NCBI GenBank assembly: GCA_034509425.1
Contig: JAVTVJ010000296.1
Location: forward strand, 124,001-188,000
DNA: 64,000 bases
Direction of reading: 5' to 3'
From: Eopsaltria australis
Taxonomy: Eukaryota; Chordata; Aves; Passeriformes; Petroicidae
Below the pieces are notes generated by a model. That model made no database searches. It saw only the letters and a program-made list of their open reading frames with translations, and was not told the origin of the DNA. This document shows, one piece after another, positions 26,011 to 39,329 of this stretch. Position numbers and translations under genes: made by a program. Within the stretch, counting starts at the first letter, position 1. Each line of letters opens with the position of its first letter.

Positions 26011-26325
26011 TGTGATAGAATGATAGGACTGTTTGGCTTAGAACAGACCTTAAATATCATTTATTTCCAAGCCCACTGCAAAGTGTCTTCCCACCAGACC
26101 AGGTTGCCCAGGCCACATTAGGACTGGACTTGAGCATTTCCAGGGATGGGGCATGCACAACTTCTCTGTTCCACTGCCTCACCACCCTTATTCTCCTTAA
26201 TATCTCATGTGAATCTACCCACCTTCAGTTTAAAGCCATTACCCCTTGCCTTTCAACACTTGCTGTGTCAAAAGTCCCTTTCCAGCTCTCTCCTCACTAC
26301 CTCTTACTGTAACTCAGGAGCTGAG
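26011..26325 (-). mobile_element. CR1 LINE 3' fragment, diverged
   Basis: The plus strand carries 'tgtgatagaatgatagga', 'gaacagaccttaaatatcat', 'gaccaggttgcccaggcc', 'gagcatttccagggatgggg', 'ccttattctccttaatatc' and 'agtttaaagccattacccct'. This is the reverse complement of an avian CR1 3' region. It is more diverged than the 10.3-kb copy. Confidence 0.85.
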
Positions 26326-29199
26326 CAGCAACAGGAACTTCAGAACAGCATAACCAGGGTAAGCAGGGAAGGTAGTAGAGTTTTCTCTCTTAAAAAGATA
26401 AATCTGTCACACACCCTCCCACACTGCAGTTCTCTCAGTGGTCCTGAAAGCTGAGGACAGCTGGTGGCTACTTGGGAAGGGCTGGGTTTGCACAGCGTCA
26501 GACAGGAACTCAGCAGGCAGATGGAGAGTTTGTGCCTTCAAGGCATCCCCCAGCTAAGCCATAAAATCCTCCTCTTTCTCTCATTATGAGGAGCAGAATG
26601 GCTTTAAGGGACACAGAGCATAATGGAAAGGACAGGGGTGTCTGGGCAGGTGGGCACTGCCTTGAGCAGATGCGAGTTCCTTCTATGGTGCTGCATGTGT
26701 TTGATGGCTCCATGCAATGTAGGAAGACTGAAATGGACTTGGTGTAATGTTACCAGATCTCTTTGCTTTCTTGGTAGAAAGAGAATTTAAATTAAAATGC
26801 AGCATTTCATATCACAGGCAATCAACTTCAGAAAAAAAAGAAAAAAAAAAGCAGAACCCAGAGCCAAGTTTCTTAGTGCTAAGAGTTTGACTCTACAACC
26901 TTAGTACCTTTCCTTCCTCCTGTTAAGACATGCAAATACAGATAAAAATGCTCCAATGATGCTGATAAAACCTTTACAATGCTGTATCTGGGGTGATCAC
27001 ATTATTCATAGGTTAGCAAGCTTTACATGAATAGTGCAGCTCATTTGGTTGATTTTTTATTCAGCTTTTATGCAGCAGTAGATAATGGCTCAGCATGTCA
27101 TAAACCCTTTAGAATTCTATTTTAATGTCTTCCCCAAATATTTCTAAGTTAGCATTACAACAGTTGCTTTCAACTCCTGGGACAAATTCTTTGGAATGCA
27201 TGAAGGCAAATGGGCAGAACTCAGAAACAGCCTCCAGATAAACTAAGAAGCAAGAAAAATCCTTTTTCACACTTAATGACTTTGCATTCACTCAGAATTT
27301 CGAGGGATAATGATGTTTTCTCCCCTTCAACAGCACACAAGAGCCAGATCCATCTGCAGAGATCCTGTAATCCAAACCAGCTGATGTTGCAGCCAGGTGT
27401 TCAGGGGGAGACACCTCGAGGTCTCTTTTCCACTCCCCCCTCCCCATCTTACAAATCCATTAAGATGTGAGGGCACAAGATAAGGGCTTATTAGGCTTTT
27501 TTAATCAACACTAGAGGCAAATGAGAGTCAGTAAATCCCATGGTTTTGTTACTAATGCAGAAGTATTTGCACATCCAGCACTGTGTTAGATTGGAGTTTA
27601 GCCCGAACTCTTCCATTCCACATCAGTGCCTTCAATCTGTTAATTAGACAGGAAAAACCCTAACTACTCTCCTTTATCCAGACAAGCTCTCACTTTGATA
27701 GATTTCTGAGCTAACTTTAAAGAGCTGCACAAAAGGCAGCTCCAAGGGAGGCTTCCTCTCTATCTCACCAGCAGTGCCCAGTACGTGCTCCAGAACAACT
27801 CCTCACACACAAATGCAGGCAAAAGACTGAATTCCAAAAGAGCTGCTATGACCTGGTTTCACATCAAACTTCAAGGGACCGCAATGTGTGCATTATTTCT
27901 ACATTTTTGTTTGATTCAGAGAAATCCAACACTTCCTGTCCAACCCCAGTTTAGAGGCCAAGGCAGTTTTGGGTTACTACAATATAATCTCCCTCTTAAG
28001 TGAGTTCAAAAGACGTTGGCTTTAGGGCAGTCTTTCCTTTGGCTGTGTGCTGAAGGAATCATGTCTGTAACACTTCCAACCCTTTTGTGCCTGTTCTACT
28101 CAAACCCAGGTTACCCTCAGCCTTTGGAAAAATCAAGTTCTCTTCTAACTTTTCTCAGTGTAATGGAATCAAGCCCCAGAGATTTTCAGCAGACCATGTC
28201 TGAAGACCACTTGTGTCAGATCAGGATCTCCAGAGTCAAACCATTCAAATTGTGTTTTGTCAGCTCTTATGCAGCAGCATCACATCAGCTCTTCTGCTTA
28301 ACAAAGCACAGGAGCACTTTTCATATTGCAGGATAATAAGGCAGATTAACAAAAAGTATATTTAAGCAGATTATCCTCAGATAGGAGGAGCTGCTCTGTA
28401 TTCAGGTTTTGCTGGTGAAAGCAACACTCAGTTATGAAGCACACTCTTCCAATTCTTTCAACCAGAAACAAGATCATTTGGATCCCATATACCATTAGTC
28501 TGAGTATTAACAATCCCAAAAGAAGTCAAAGGGAGTGTTATACTTGTGGAACAGCAGTCAGGCCCATAATGTACCAATTGCTCATCCAGCATGAGATGAA
28601 ATAATTTGAGTCTTTAATGTTCTGGTTATGTTAATTCTGCCTTCAAAAGACCCTTAAGCTACAGGGAGGAACACGAGGTACTCACATAGTGTAATGCTGC
28701 AGCTTGAATCTTTTAATCTCTTCCTTAACACAGGCCACATATTTACCAAAATGCAGTGTTGCATAAAAAAAAAAAACCAATTTTGAGAACAACCTTTCCA
28801 GAAAATGTTAGTGACCTTACCATAAATATATAGATTTTATTGGAAAAATTTTGATTAAATAATTTTTTGTTCAACCAGTCCCAAAGATCCCAAATTTACA
28901 CATCCACTTAAACAGCAGCTTTGATCCTTACGTCTTGATATTTCAGACCTAACAATAACTCTTTCATACTTGCTGTTCCTTTTTTAAAGATTTAAATAGG
29001 GACAATAAGTGTCAGGGTCTGAAGACTAGTTTGAATGTATTTTTTGCAGTGCTATAGGAGGATGAAGTACAGAGAGGACCATGAGTTTGTGCATCTCAAA
29101 AATCACCTGCCTGTTTAAAAGCCTTCATTACCTTGGCCACAGACCTTTAGGAGTTTCCACCACATTTTGAGTTGTTGCTTTGCCCGTGTTCATTAGTTA

Positions 29200-29420
29200 G
29201 AACGAGATCTCTGAGTCAGCTGAGAAAGAAAGAAAGAAAATGTGAGTTCCAGCTTTCTGCAGATCTGATTGTTGAACATTTTCAGCTGATTGCATTATCC
29301 CCTGGCCTAAGCCGACTAATTGCTTTGGCTCAATTGAACGATAATTGGATTGTTCCCCATAGTTGTGGTTCAATGCCACGGCATTGTGCTATCGATAATA
29401 CAGTAAAAGCCTATTAAATC
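29200..29420. promoter_or_regulatory. candidate conserved non-coding element rich in palindromes
   Basis: Within 130 bp there are several homeodomain-type cores: TAATTGC at 29,317, TCAATTGA at 29,330-29,337 and ATAATTGG at 29,341-29,348. A RUNX-like TGTGGTT lies at 29,364-29,370, a perfect inverted repeat CAATGCC-AC-GGCATTG at 29,371-29,386, and ATCGAT at 29,391-29,396. No repeat-family match was seen. The density of palindromic binding-site words is what one expects of a developmental enhancer, but this is inferred from motifs only. Confidence 0.3.
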
Positions 29421-30539
29421 CATGGCCTTGCTGTGGAGAATGGTACCTTTAAAGCAGACATTTGCTCCTATTGTGCATATCAATGCTAATTTTCTTCTTA
29501 CTTCAATCACAGGAAAAGGGCATTAAAAACGCTGTAGCAAGCTGCAGCAGAGTGAAAGGGCAGAAACTGTGCCCAAGTTTCTTTCCAGGCAACAATTTTA
29601 GAAGACCCTTTTCTAAGGATTCAAAAGGTTTCAAATTCCAAGCAGATTCATAATTGTATTTTAGACTCTTGGCCTGGAAAACCTGTATTTAAGGAATTGC
29701 ATCCCAACGTTTTTCCTGTTTCTTGTGACAATAGTCATAAATCTAAGACAGAAAGGTCTCCAGAACTTTAACTCCAGCTCTCTCTCTGGTGTTTACCAAG
29801 AAAACCTGGGTTTCCCTGAGTGCTCTGCAGAATGCAGCACACCCAGAGGGTAAACTATGCTCCAGGTGAACATTGCTAATGGAGACTTTTCCATTACAAA
29901 GGAGGAGAAATTGGCTTTTTCCATATGGCAGTGATTCCAGCCATTGCAGAGCCCCGGTTCTCAACAAGGTGTGGTGAGCAGGGGAGCTCTCAGGTGGGTG
30001 AGGGTGAAGCAGCCCTCGAGAAGATGAGCAGTAGCTCAAGAGCCACAGCTCTGGGTGGCAATTCACAGCCCAGATTCTGCAGAAAACCCACACGTGGCCT
30101 TTCCTTCCCCCTCCCACAGGCTGCTTCTCCTTATCAAGGCGCTCAAAAACGGGGCTGAAGCTCGTGTTCAGCTCACAGTACCTGGTCCTGACAAGGCAAC
30201 ATTAATTCTGGAAAAAGGGTTCTCAAATACAGACAATTGGAATCAGAAAGAGTTATAGATATCTGTGAGACAGCAGGCAGCCTGGGACAGCCTTTGTCAT
30301 AAAGTTTAATAAAAGTTCACCTCAAAAAAGTCTCTAATGTTTTACCATTTTCAGGAATCATCTCAAGGCAAACGTGCCTGGGTTCATTTCATGGTTGAGA
30401 AGTGTTTGCCTCTGTAATAAATGGGAACTTCAAACCCTCCTGCACCACCTGAGATGAAAACTACCTCCTCTCTGAATTTCTCTTGACTCCTGTCAGCATG
30501 CTGTGGCACAACTCTGCTTAAATCTACACCTCTTCCAAG

Positions 30540-30760
30540 AGTAGAGACTGAAGGTCTCTAAAACCCCTACATGAGGTGATTAATTAGATGATTATTCACA
30601 CACAGAGATTAATCCCAAACCCAGGGAGACCTGTGGGAGTTTTACTGACTAATGACCTGCAAGTTGCTACCCAGAGACTCCCCAAAGATTAATTACGTGC
30701 CAGATCTGCTCAGATTATGGGCCTGATTTACAACACTCTTCTGTATTAAACTGGCCCAAA
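30540..30760. promoter_or_regulatory. candidate conserved non-coding element
   Basis: The block contains 'gattaattagatgattatt', a bicoid/OTX-type TAATCC at 30,610-30,615 and a further 'gattaattacgtg' near 30,688-30,700. It has no transposon similarity and no open frame of note. The proposal rests on motif density alone. Confidence 0.22.
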
Positions 30761-33622
30761 TCTTTCTATTTTTCAGTTTAACACTAAGTGTTTGTGCTGA
30801 AGGGTTCACACTGTTGCTTCAAGGAGCACTTTTGGAGAATGTTCAAAGCCAGCCAGCTTAGTGGCTTCCAAGGAGGAAAAAAAAAAATTAAAGCAAGAAA
30901 ATAATGTAAAGGTCTTGGCTTGGTCCCTGGTGCCAGGCCTGGGGGAGAGGAAGGGATTTTTAGGCTTTTATTTTAGAACTTGAAGCTCACTCATGCTGTG
31001 GGATGTCAGCAAGTAGAAAGGGGGCTAAGAGATACCAATAACCTGTTCTTTCTTCTCCTTCATCAAGACCCACATTTGTGATTTTTGGTATTCCAACTCC
31101 TAAAATACCAGAAGACCCTGTTCTCAGCTCCTATGGAAAATGACACCATCCCTGCCACTCCAAGTGGACATCACTGTGGGCAGTTCCTGATGTGGATGGG
31201 AGTGATGGGCCTCTCAATCAACAACCTGCATCAGTATTTTCCTTCTTTCTGCATGGTGTGGCAGGAAAGGAGGTGAAGTTACCTCTGAAGGCCAAGGTAA
31301 CTCACCAGGTTACACAGACATGGAAAGGACACAGAGAGGTGGCCTGGGCCAGTAAAACTTCTCTCAATGAGTTATCTGCTGGTGTATAAACTGCTTGAAG
31401 AGCTTCCATTAGAACATTTCTGAGGGAATTTAGCTCCCTGCCAGCCTTAATTGGGTCAGTACACCTGGAGCAGGATCAAGGCTTTTGCTCATTTGTAACA
31501 GAAGCAGTCCATGGCCCAGTGGTTTCTGTTTCAGCCTGTGCTTGGCTTCAGTCCACCAGCTGGACCATAAAATCCTTGCAGAGGGAGGATCCTGTTACAG
31601 CAATCCATTGGGTTGGAATCTGTAAGTGAAGGTTGCCATGAGAATATTGGGAAAGGTTAAAAAAGCATCTCTAGAGCAGAGCCTGCTTCACAGCTGGCAT
31701 GGATTACAGCCTGTGAGGCAATCCTTCATCCCTTAGGAGTCTGCAGTAGGGAGAAGTCAGGAAAGCCCAATATAAACATCAGGGATTTCCCTAATAATAG
31801 GGTTACTCATCAAAGCAGCACAAAGGGACCAATCTGGCTTCTTCTCCCAGGCAGGAAAAGAGAAAAAGTGAGAAGGAGGCAGTGAGCACACGCAGGTACA
31901 AAACTGAGGCTTCACCAAAGCTGTTCTTTCCAGTTTCTGGAGGACTTGGAGTTCATCAAGCCTCCAGTTTCATCTTTAACCACAGAATCCATGTCTGCAG
32001 AGCTAAGGGAGGCAAGGGGAGAACATCCAGGAGACAGAGCTGTCCTTATCCCCAAGAAATCCATTGTCCACCCCTGGTGCAGGGCAGAGGTAAAGGCCTT
32101 CCTACAGAACACAATTTATCCTGTGAACAGGATTCTTTTTGCTGTACAAGACAGTCATATTGGGTCTACACCCTCCCACCAGCCCCAGGAGGCACAAGAG
32201 AAAATACTGAAATTATTAAATGGAAGATGTTAGGGCTGTACAGCTCACATCAGATACAGCAGGCAAATACAGGGATCTGAGTGTCCTTTGCTCTTCAGCC
32301 TAAATTGTCCACAAACCCCTCAGGTGAGGGGGAGCTGTTTCCCAGAAATATGCTGTAGCATTACCCACTGAAGTGATTTACCTTTTCTGACACCATTTTT
32401 TAGCCTCTGTTGAGAGCAGTTCACAGACTGGGCAGACTGTCCTCACCCAAGAAACAGGCATCAAATCCTGCACAGGCTTCAGGTCCACAAATTAGAAACT
32501 GAATTGGGGAAAAGTGTCTTTCCTAGATTGTCTTGCTGATAGTCTCCCTGACTTCAAAGCTCACATCTGTCTCGTGAGGTGAGGATGGTTTCTAACTTTA
32601 GTTGACCCAAATTACTTCCAGCCTCCCTCTGCAGCACACAGTGACACTGAGGCTTTGTATCGTGCCTTTGATCACTGCATCTGTGAAATAAACTGGTCTG
32701 GTGCCTCTGCAAAGAAAGTTTTACAGGCAAAGGTGTTGAGGTGAACCCATCGTTGAGTCAGCTGTCATTAACACAATGATTCTGCTTTGGAAAGGCAGCA
32801 GGGGGAACCTGAGCACAAACCACACTTTACCTGGAAGGTGTGGAGCTTTTGGGCACTTCTATCACACCTAAGAGCAGTTCCTGACTTTGGGGAAGAGTCA
32901 TGTTCTGGTTTTCCACAAGGTGGTTCTGCAGGTAGAAGAGACAAGCTTTCCTGAAGTTTTAATTAGTAAAAAATGATGCAAAGACTTACAGCCTTCCTCA
33001 GTCCTGGAATGACTTAACTTCATCAGGGATGGGAGGCTGGAGTATTCTTCCTTTGTATCCTGAACACACACACTGTAAAAGCTGAATTAATACAGTTACC
33101 TATGAAAAAGGTGCTTAGAATTAGAGAATTTATGACAGGATTTTTATTATTAATATTTTTCTCTCAAATTAATTTCTGTTGTATTTTGCAGTTGTATTCC
33201 TGCTGAGCAGAGTGATTGTGGTGGCTTTCCTTCAGTACCAGGATGATTTTTAGTCATCCTCAACACTTACAACTTTGCTGACTTAGCCCCAGTAGCAAGA
33301 GAGCAGATAAAATTCTCAGGGACACTTGTGACTTTCCCTTCTGTTTTTTCAAAGAAAAATTAAACTCAAGCAAAAAAAACCACAGCATCTCAGAAAAGGG
33401 CAAGGCCATTTTTAAACACCACAAATTAGCAGAACGTAGCACAATTCAAGTTTTTGCCTATTCATAGATGTGACCCTTCTAAAAAAGTGAGAAAAGGAAG
33501 AAGAGAAGTTTTTGTTTTTAAAAAAAGGTTTAAACCCTTAAACAGCAGGATATTATGTACCTGTTATTAAGCTCCATCTGGCATTAACCATGCAGGCAAG
33601 TGACAAGCCAAGACAACTTTTT

Positions 33623-33657
33623 GGGGGGGCAGGGGGGTGAGGGGTGGGGAGTGGGGG
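33623..33657 (+). other. G-quadruplex-forming G-run cluster
   Basis: Five G-runs of 7, 6, 4, 4 and 5 guanines are separated by loops of one to three bases. This satisfies the usual G4 rule (four or more runs of at least three G with loops of 1-7). It stands isolated in AT-rich DNA, with no gene recognised nearby. Confidence 0.85.
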
Positions 33658-36600
33658 CAAAGACTGATTTTAGCAAAAGCTGTAGAAGAAAAATTTTTTT
33701 GAACTGTTTCTGCACAGCTTTTTGTCATGCACTTGGCATTTTTAAAACTATTTTAAAACAGGGTGGTAAATGTGTTAAATAGGTCACTGCCTGTGTCCAG
33801 CACTGAGATAAGAGGCTGTTTATAACTCCAACTGCAGAACTTTGGCTTTTGAGCTCAACTGGTAACTGCTTACATGGCAGGTCCCCAGTGCTTGCCTAGG
33901 AGGCAAAGTTACAGTCAGAGAAAATAAATAAATCTGACTGCTCTCATGTTGAGCCTTGCTCCAGCTCACCAATATTTCTATATATGGCAGCCCTGGAGCT
34001 CTGGTGCACAGACACCCCTGAGGAGCACATGATGAGTGGGAAAGGCACTCCAAAAACGTTAAAGCATTAGGCAGGGAGGCAAACTGGATGGTTTTCCAAG
34101 AGGAAGATGAGAGAAAGTAGGTGACATTCCTGCCAAAGAGGACTTGGGTTCCGCAGCTGCTCCCAGAAGTGACATGCAGTGACAATGTTTGTTTGATTCA
34201 AACAGAAGCTGCAGGAGGGGATCTGAAGGAGAGAGACACCCAAGAGACATGTGAAGCAGCATCAGCACTGATCCAGCACTGCCCGGGCCAGGACAAAACT
34301 GAAGGCAAGAGTTATGTGGCCCATAGAAGGGGTAGGTGCAGCCTTGGTATCCACTAAGGAAAATATTCTGGCCACTGCATGTCATGGAGGAGCTGGCAGA
34401 GTGCAAAGGTGGCAAATGGGCCACTCCCTTTGCCCAGCACAGCCATAAGAGGCTGATTCTAACCCCAGCTGCAGAACTCTAGAGCCCAGAGCCACACTTC
34501 AGAGGGTCTGCTGTCCTGCATGAGTGCTTTTATATCCCACTGAGGTTACTCCTATCTCTAAGGTGGACCAAAGCCTCACAAAGACAGTGATTGAGACTTG
34601 CAGAGAGAAGTTTATAAAACAAAGTCTGCTTTCTGTCCCCTGGTGCCTCCCAGAGGAATTATTTAGAACAGGAGCCCTAGTCTGGTCCTGGTCTGGCCAT
34701 GAAGAACCCATGACTCTCATGGCTTTACAAATTTCCAAGCCTTCATTGTGGTTGGTACCATTTTATAGTAGGCCAGTGGAGGACAATCAGCCCATCTTGC
34801 ACCTTGTTTGCCACTCAAGAGCAGGGGTTTAATCACCTCTCTGATTACCCAGGAATCAGCTAAGCCACTACCAACCTCCTGTGTGGACCAGCTATACCCA
34901 CAAAAAGAAAGGAATCCAGGAGGTTGTGTTGCACCAAAGCTCTGAATGCAATGAGGTCTCTGGTCCAGAAACACCTCACTTAGCAAATAAATCCTGTGGG
35001 AGTTATCAGGGAGCATGGGCAGAAATACTACAGACACTGGAACTGAAAAGTTGCAGCTGATGGCTGAAATGAGCTTGTGAGATGTTTCAGAGAAGCAGGA
35101 GACCAAAGGATGTGGTGACTATGCAGGAACAAGGAATTAGAGCCATAAATCCTCTTGTTGCATGCAGCTCTCCCTGACACAAAAATATTACAAAAAATAC
35201 CCAAAAGGAAGGCCTGTGGGTGGTGAATGCTGTTCTGGGTCTTCACATTTCTGCTGCTCCTCTGCCCTTTTGTTCCTGCTTCTGGGCACAGCAAAAGAAG
35301 TGCGGAAACAAATCAAGAATCAGTCAAATCAAGAATCAGTCACACAGGAGGAGAAAAATCTCAGACAGCAGCTAACAGGAAGCAGAACATATGTTTACTG
35401 TCATCTTTGTCCCCACATTTGGAAAGCCACCTCACTTCCAAGGGGGGCAAAAATCCTTTTGGCTGAGTCCCTTGGAAGTGAGGAGAGCACCTCATCAGCT
35501 GGCTGCTGGCTCAGCTCTCAGCAGTGGCTCATTTTCCTTCTGTGCCACCCTCCCCGGAGCTCTGACAGAGCCTGTGATTAATTCAGCTCTTTACTCGAGT
35601 TTAATGCTGTTCCACAGTCATTTTGTGGAAGTCGTTTCTCTCCCGTGGCAGAAAGCATCACATTCTCATGCACGCCTGTGGGTTGTTGTTTCAGATTGAT
35701 GGCTCGTTGTGCTGTCAGTAAAACATCCCTTCCACAATGCTCATCCTGCTCCTGGGCAGGGGATGGCTCAGTCCCTGTTGTGCAGAAGGGCCAGGAGCCC
35801 ATCAGAGGGTGGGACTGACCTGGGCTGGTGCAGGGATTTGGGACAGCACAGCACCCTAAGCCCAGACCCCACAAACCAGAGCACAGCCTGCAAACACAAA
35901 CCTGTCTGCACATCCCTGCCTGGGGAGGCAGAGGGAGGAAAAGGAGGAGTGAAGAGCAGAAGTGACAATTTTCACTTCTGATACTCTCATTTAAGCACAG
36001 ACTGCTGTATAATCTCTTTATTCCACAATCAGACATTATCAACAACCCCCAGTTTATCCCACAGGGGTGACCTCTCTTACCCAAGTGCAGTGCATGCATC
36101 CAGGTCATTTGTACAACCAGCTCTCTGGGAGACCATGAGGTTGTTCATCTCTGGAACTGGACCCTATTGGAATTTATCACAGGCTGCAGGACCAGGAGGA
36201 TTGAAACTGGACCATGCACAAACCATGAGCAAACAAATTGCAGCTCCTGTGTGTAACACAGCACTGGACACACAAAGCAAGGAGCACTTTGATACACTTA
36301 ATTCCTTCACCAAAAGTATAATAAACAGACCACGTATGTTTCCACCACTTGATTCTCTAGTTTGTTTCATTTTTTTTCCCCAAAAAGTTCCCTTGGCCCC
36401 AAGATGAAGTTATCTCTGGAATTAATTATCCTGAGTCTGACAGCTGCATTGAGAAACAGAAGTGTAAAGCCTTAAAGTGCTTCAAAAATAGGCAAATATT
36501 AAGCCAATCCAAAAACAATATCAAACTTGTTACATATTAAGATGAGGGTTACCCTGTTCACTGTCACACACCAGTCATCTCAGAGAAGAATTTACTCCCA

Positions 36601-39329
36601 CGAATGAAAGGAGACAATATTTCTGAGGAGCCAATCTTTCCCAGATATAGTCCATCCATGTTTTCTCTTGTCTGCTTCAAAGAGAATGGAGGTTTCAGTT
36701 TCCAGATGAGTAGATTTCAGTTCATATTCTGGACAGTGCTGTCTCCTGGACAGTCCCATTTAGCAGCTCCACAGCACTGCCACGGTCATTTCTGTGTGAA
36801 ATCAGAGCAGAAGATAAAAGGAACATTTGGCATCATTAGGATTACACAAGCTTTCACACCTGGAAATTTATCTCAGCTGGGATATGAACAACAGGGTCAT
36901 CGAGACACCTTTTTGTTGTTGCAGGAAGATTTCATGGCATTGCTTTTGTTACAAGCTCAAATTGAACAGGTGCTTAAAAGATTTTCAGAGAAAGGAAGAA
37001 TATAAGGTTAAAGGGGGAAAAAAACACCTTGGGCTGACAAATTAATGAGAATATATGAAACAGAAAGAAAAACAATATTTAATGAGTTATGGGACACTGT
37101 GCTTTACAAAACATCAATGGTCACGTGGTAACCATGATGTGTCACAGCCAACACATTCGCTTGTTGTGGATGTTTGGCTTCAGCTGCTCACCAGAAAGAT
37201 GGAAGGTGTTCTCATTAGAAGGACCATTGCTAGGACATGAAAGCTTGCTGATTATTACAGCTCACCAAGAGAAACAATTTAGGGGTGTAAAGTGGTATTT
37301 GTTCATTTATTTCCAAACTATTCACTTTCATCTCATCATTTCTATTATTTCCATGGTATCCAGAAGGAAATCTCTGTCTTTTATTGATTCTTTCAGAGAT
37401 GGGAAGCGTGCCTGACTTCCTACTAACAAATATGCAGCCACACATGCTTCCCTTCTCCTCAGAAAAGCAATCACAGAGGCCAGGACCACAGCTCTGCCTT
37501 TGGCATCATATGTAGTCTTCATATTTCTGGGGGTATGTTACTCAGCCCTTGACCTCTCCTTAATTTGGACTTTGAAAAATAAGTTGGCAGCCACAGATTG
37601 TTTGATGGCTTTTCTCTCCCACGCAAGTTTGGAGAGTTTATCTTATTTTTTTTCCAGTGGAAGACAGGGGAGTTACTAGGAAAAAAGAAAAAAGCTTTGC
37701 CTGTTATGTTTTTGATATAGTTATTAAAAATCTTGGAGCTTTATTCTTACTATATTTGAGAGAAGAAAAACAGGAACATAAACCAGTAACCATCTGGAAT
37801 GAAAAGAACCCTACTGGTTCTAAGAGGGAATATGATATCCTTCCTTTTGTCCTTAGATATTGCCAAGAGCATAACTAGACACACACCACATCTGTATCTC
37901 TGTTTTGTGCCACCAGAATTCTTATTGGACAGAGCAAAATTTGCTTTTTCTCCCTCCCTGCACTTCTCCTTCACCCCCAGGAATGAATGAGCCAGCAGCA
38001 AACCCATCTGCACAAACTCAGCCCTGTGACAAATCACCACTGAAATGATTTCTGGCCTTCCCCTCGCTCCTGCATTCCCACCACACATCCCAGTCCCCAT
38101 CCCACCCCCTGCACTGGGAGGCTGCACTGCATCAGTGGAAGTTTGCTCCACAAAAAGGATCCAGCATGCCTTGGCAGCTGCTTGGAGTCATCTGAGTTTT
38201 ACACACACCAGGTTCTCAGTGCAGGCACGTTCTGGACAGCATTTGTGCAATAAAGGGCATTCCAGGGGGAGCAGAACCAGCTCCTGCAACAGGAACCAGG
38301 GTGAATTTTAAGTATCAGTGTGAAGGCAGATTTTCTTCTCATCAGTCATAGTGCTATAAATAATAATCTAATGTTGATTTAACAGGAATTTCTCTGGTTC
38401 TTGATCTGCAGTAGCAGCTCCTAACGCTGACAGCAGAAGCGCTCAAGAGTTTCTGAAGTTCAAATTGCAGGGACAGAGTATGATTTTCCAGGTTTGGGAT
38501 TTCCTGATTAACACTGATCTGTAACACTGGGTGGTCCCAGAGAGCTCTGCACTGACTGTGAGGACAAGGCTTTTGGGACTTGCAGGATCCCCTGGGCTCC
38601 AACACTATCACAGACAACAGCTTGAGCAAAACTCAAGGGGACAGCATTAACTATTTCATCTGCCTCTTTTCTTTCCTGTGTTGTTCATCCTCCTCTATTT
38701 TTCCCCTTTTCCTTTCAATATGCAGTATTTTTTTTATATACCTTTGTAGTAGAGGGAAAAACAGATCTCTTATCTGTGAAGAACTTCGTGTTAGAAATTC
38801 TATGCTAGGAAAACATCATGTAAGGCAATGAGGAGCTGTTATGAGCCCAAATAAAGGACCAATATAACCTTAATACCTGCTGCCCTGTGGCCTTCACACT
38901 GGCATTTGCAGCAGCCAGAAAGAGCATGAGGCTTTCCTGAGTTCAAAGCTGCACTCTCTGTCTCCCTGTTCCCTGCCAGCAGGTGTGTGTCCCTTCACCT
39001 TCTCTGTCCAGTGTGACCTGGAATTAATGAGGACAGGAAATATTCTGGGTTTGACAAAGGGATCTGCAGCCCAAGCCAACAACCTGTCTCCTGGCACTGT
39101 GGGGTGATATAGCCAGAATCAATTTTGCATTGTAGAGTCCAAACCACTGAAACAAACATAAAAAGGCAAGAGTCAAGAAACTAGATTTAAAAAAGACTAC
39201 ACTCCATATAGGCCAAGAAATCCTTAATGCTTCATGTTATACTTTGGAAAATCACTTTAGCCCAAGGCTGAGTGATTACAGCCCCATTTCAGGCCCAGAT
39301 ACCCAAGTGAAGCCCTGATGGAAGGTTTA
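33658..39329. other. intergenic sequence, nothing firmly recognised
   Basis: Apart from a 16-bp two-copy duplication at 35,310-35,341 and an open frame at 37,657-37,878 that follows a splice-acceptor-like tract, no gene or repeat was recognised. Long open frames on the minus strand at 35,578-36,108 and 37,750-38,151 show no domain. Confidence 0.45.
35310..35341. repeat. 16-bp perfect tandem duplication
   Basis: The unit aaatcaagaatcagtc occurs twice head-to-tail without mismatch. It is a simple slippage-type duplication. Confidence 0.9.

Larger units (their letters stand above)
26326..33622. other. intergenic sequence with several AT-rich candidate conserved blocks
   Basis: No coding exon was recognised. 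Poly(A)-type runs occur near 26,833-26,851 and 28,767-28,779. Candidate regulatory blocks at 27,440-27,720, 29,200-29,420 and 30,540-30,760 are described separately. Confidence 0.45.

Noticed and set aside
31882..32280. 132-codon plus-strand open frame
   Set aside because: Starts at GTG, no domain, and overlapped by two other frames.
35578..36108. 176-codon minus-strand open frame
   Set aside because: No domain, overlapping frames on the other strand, and Cys/Leu/Pro-rich noise composition.
36604..37005. 133-codon plus-strand open frame
   Set aside because: No recognised domain; probably chance in AT-rich DNA.
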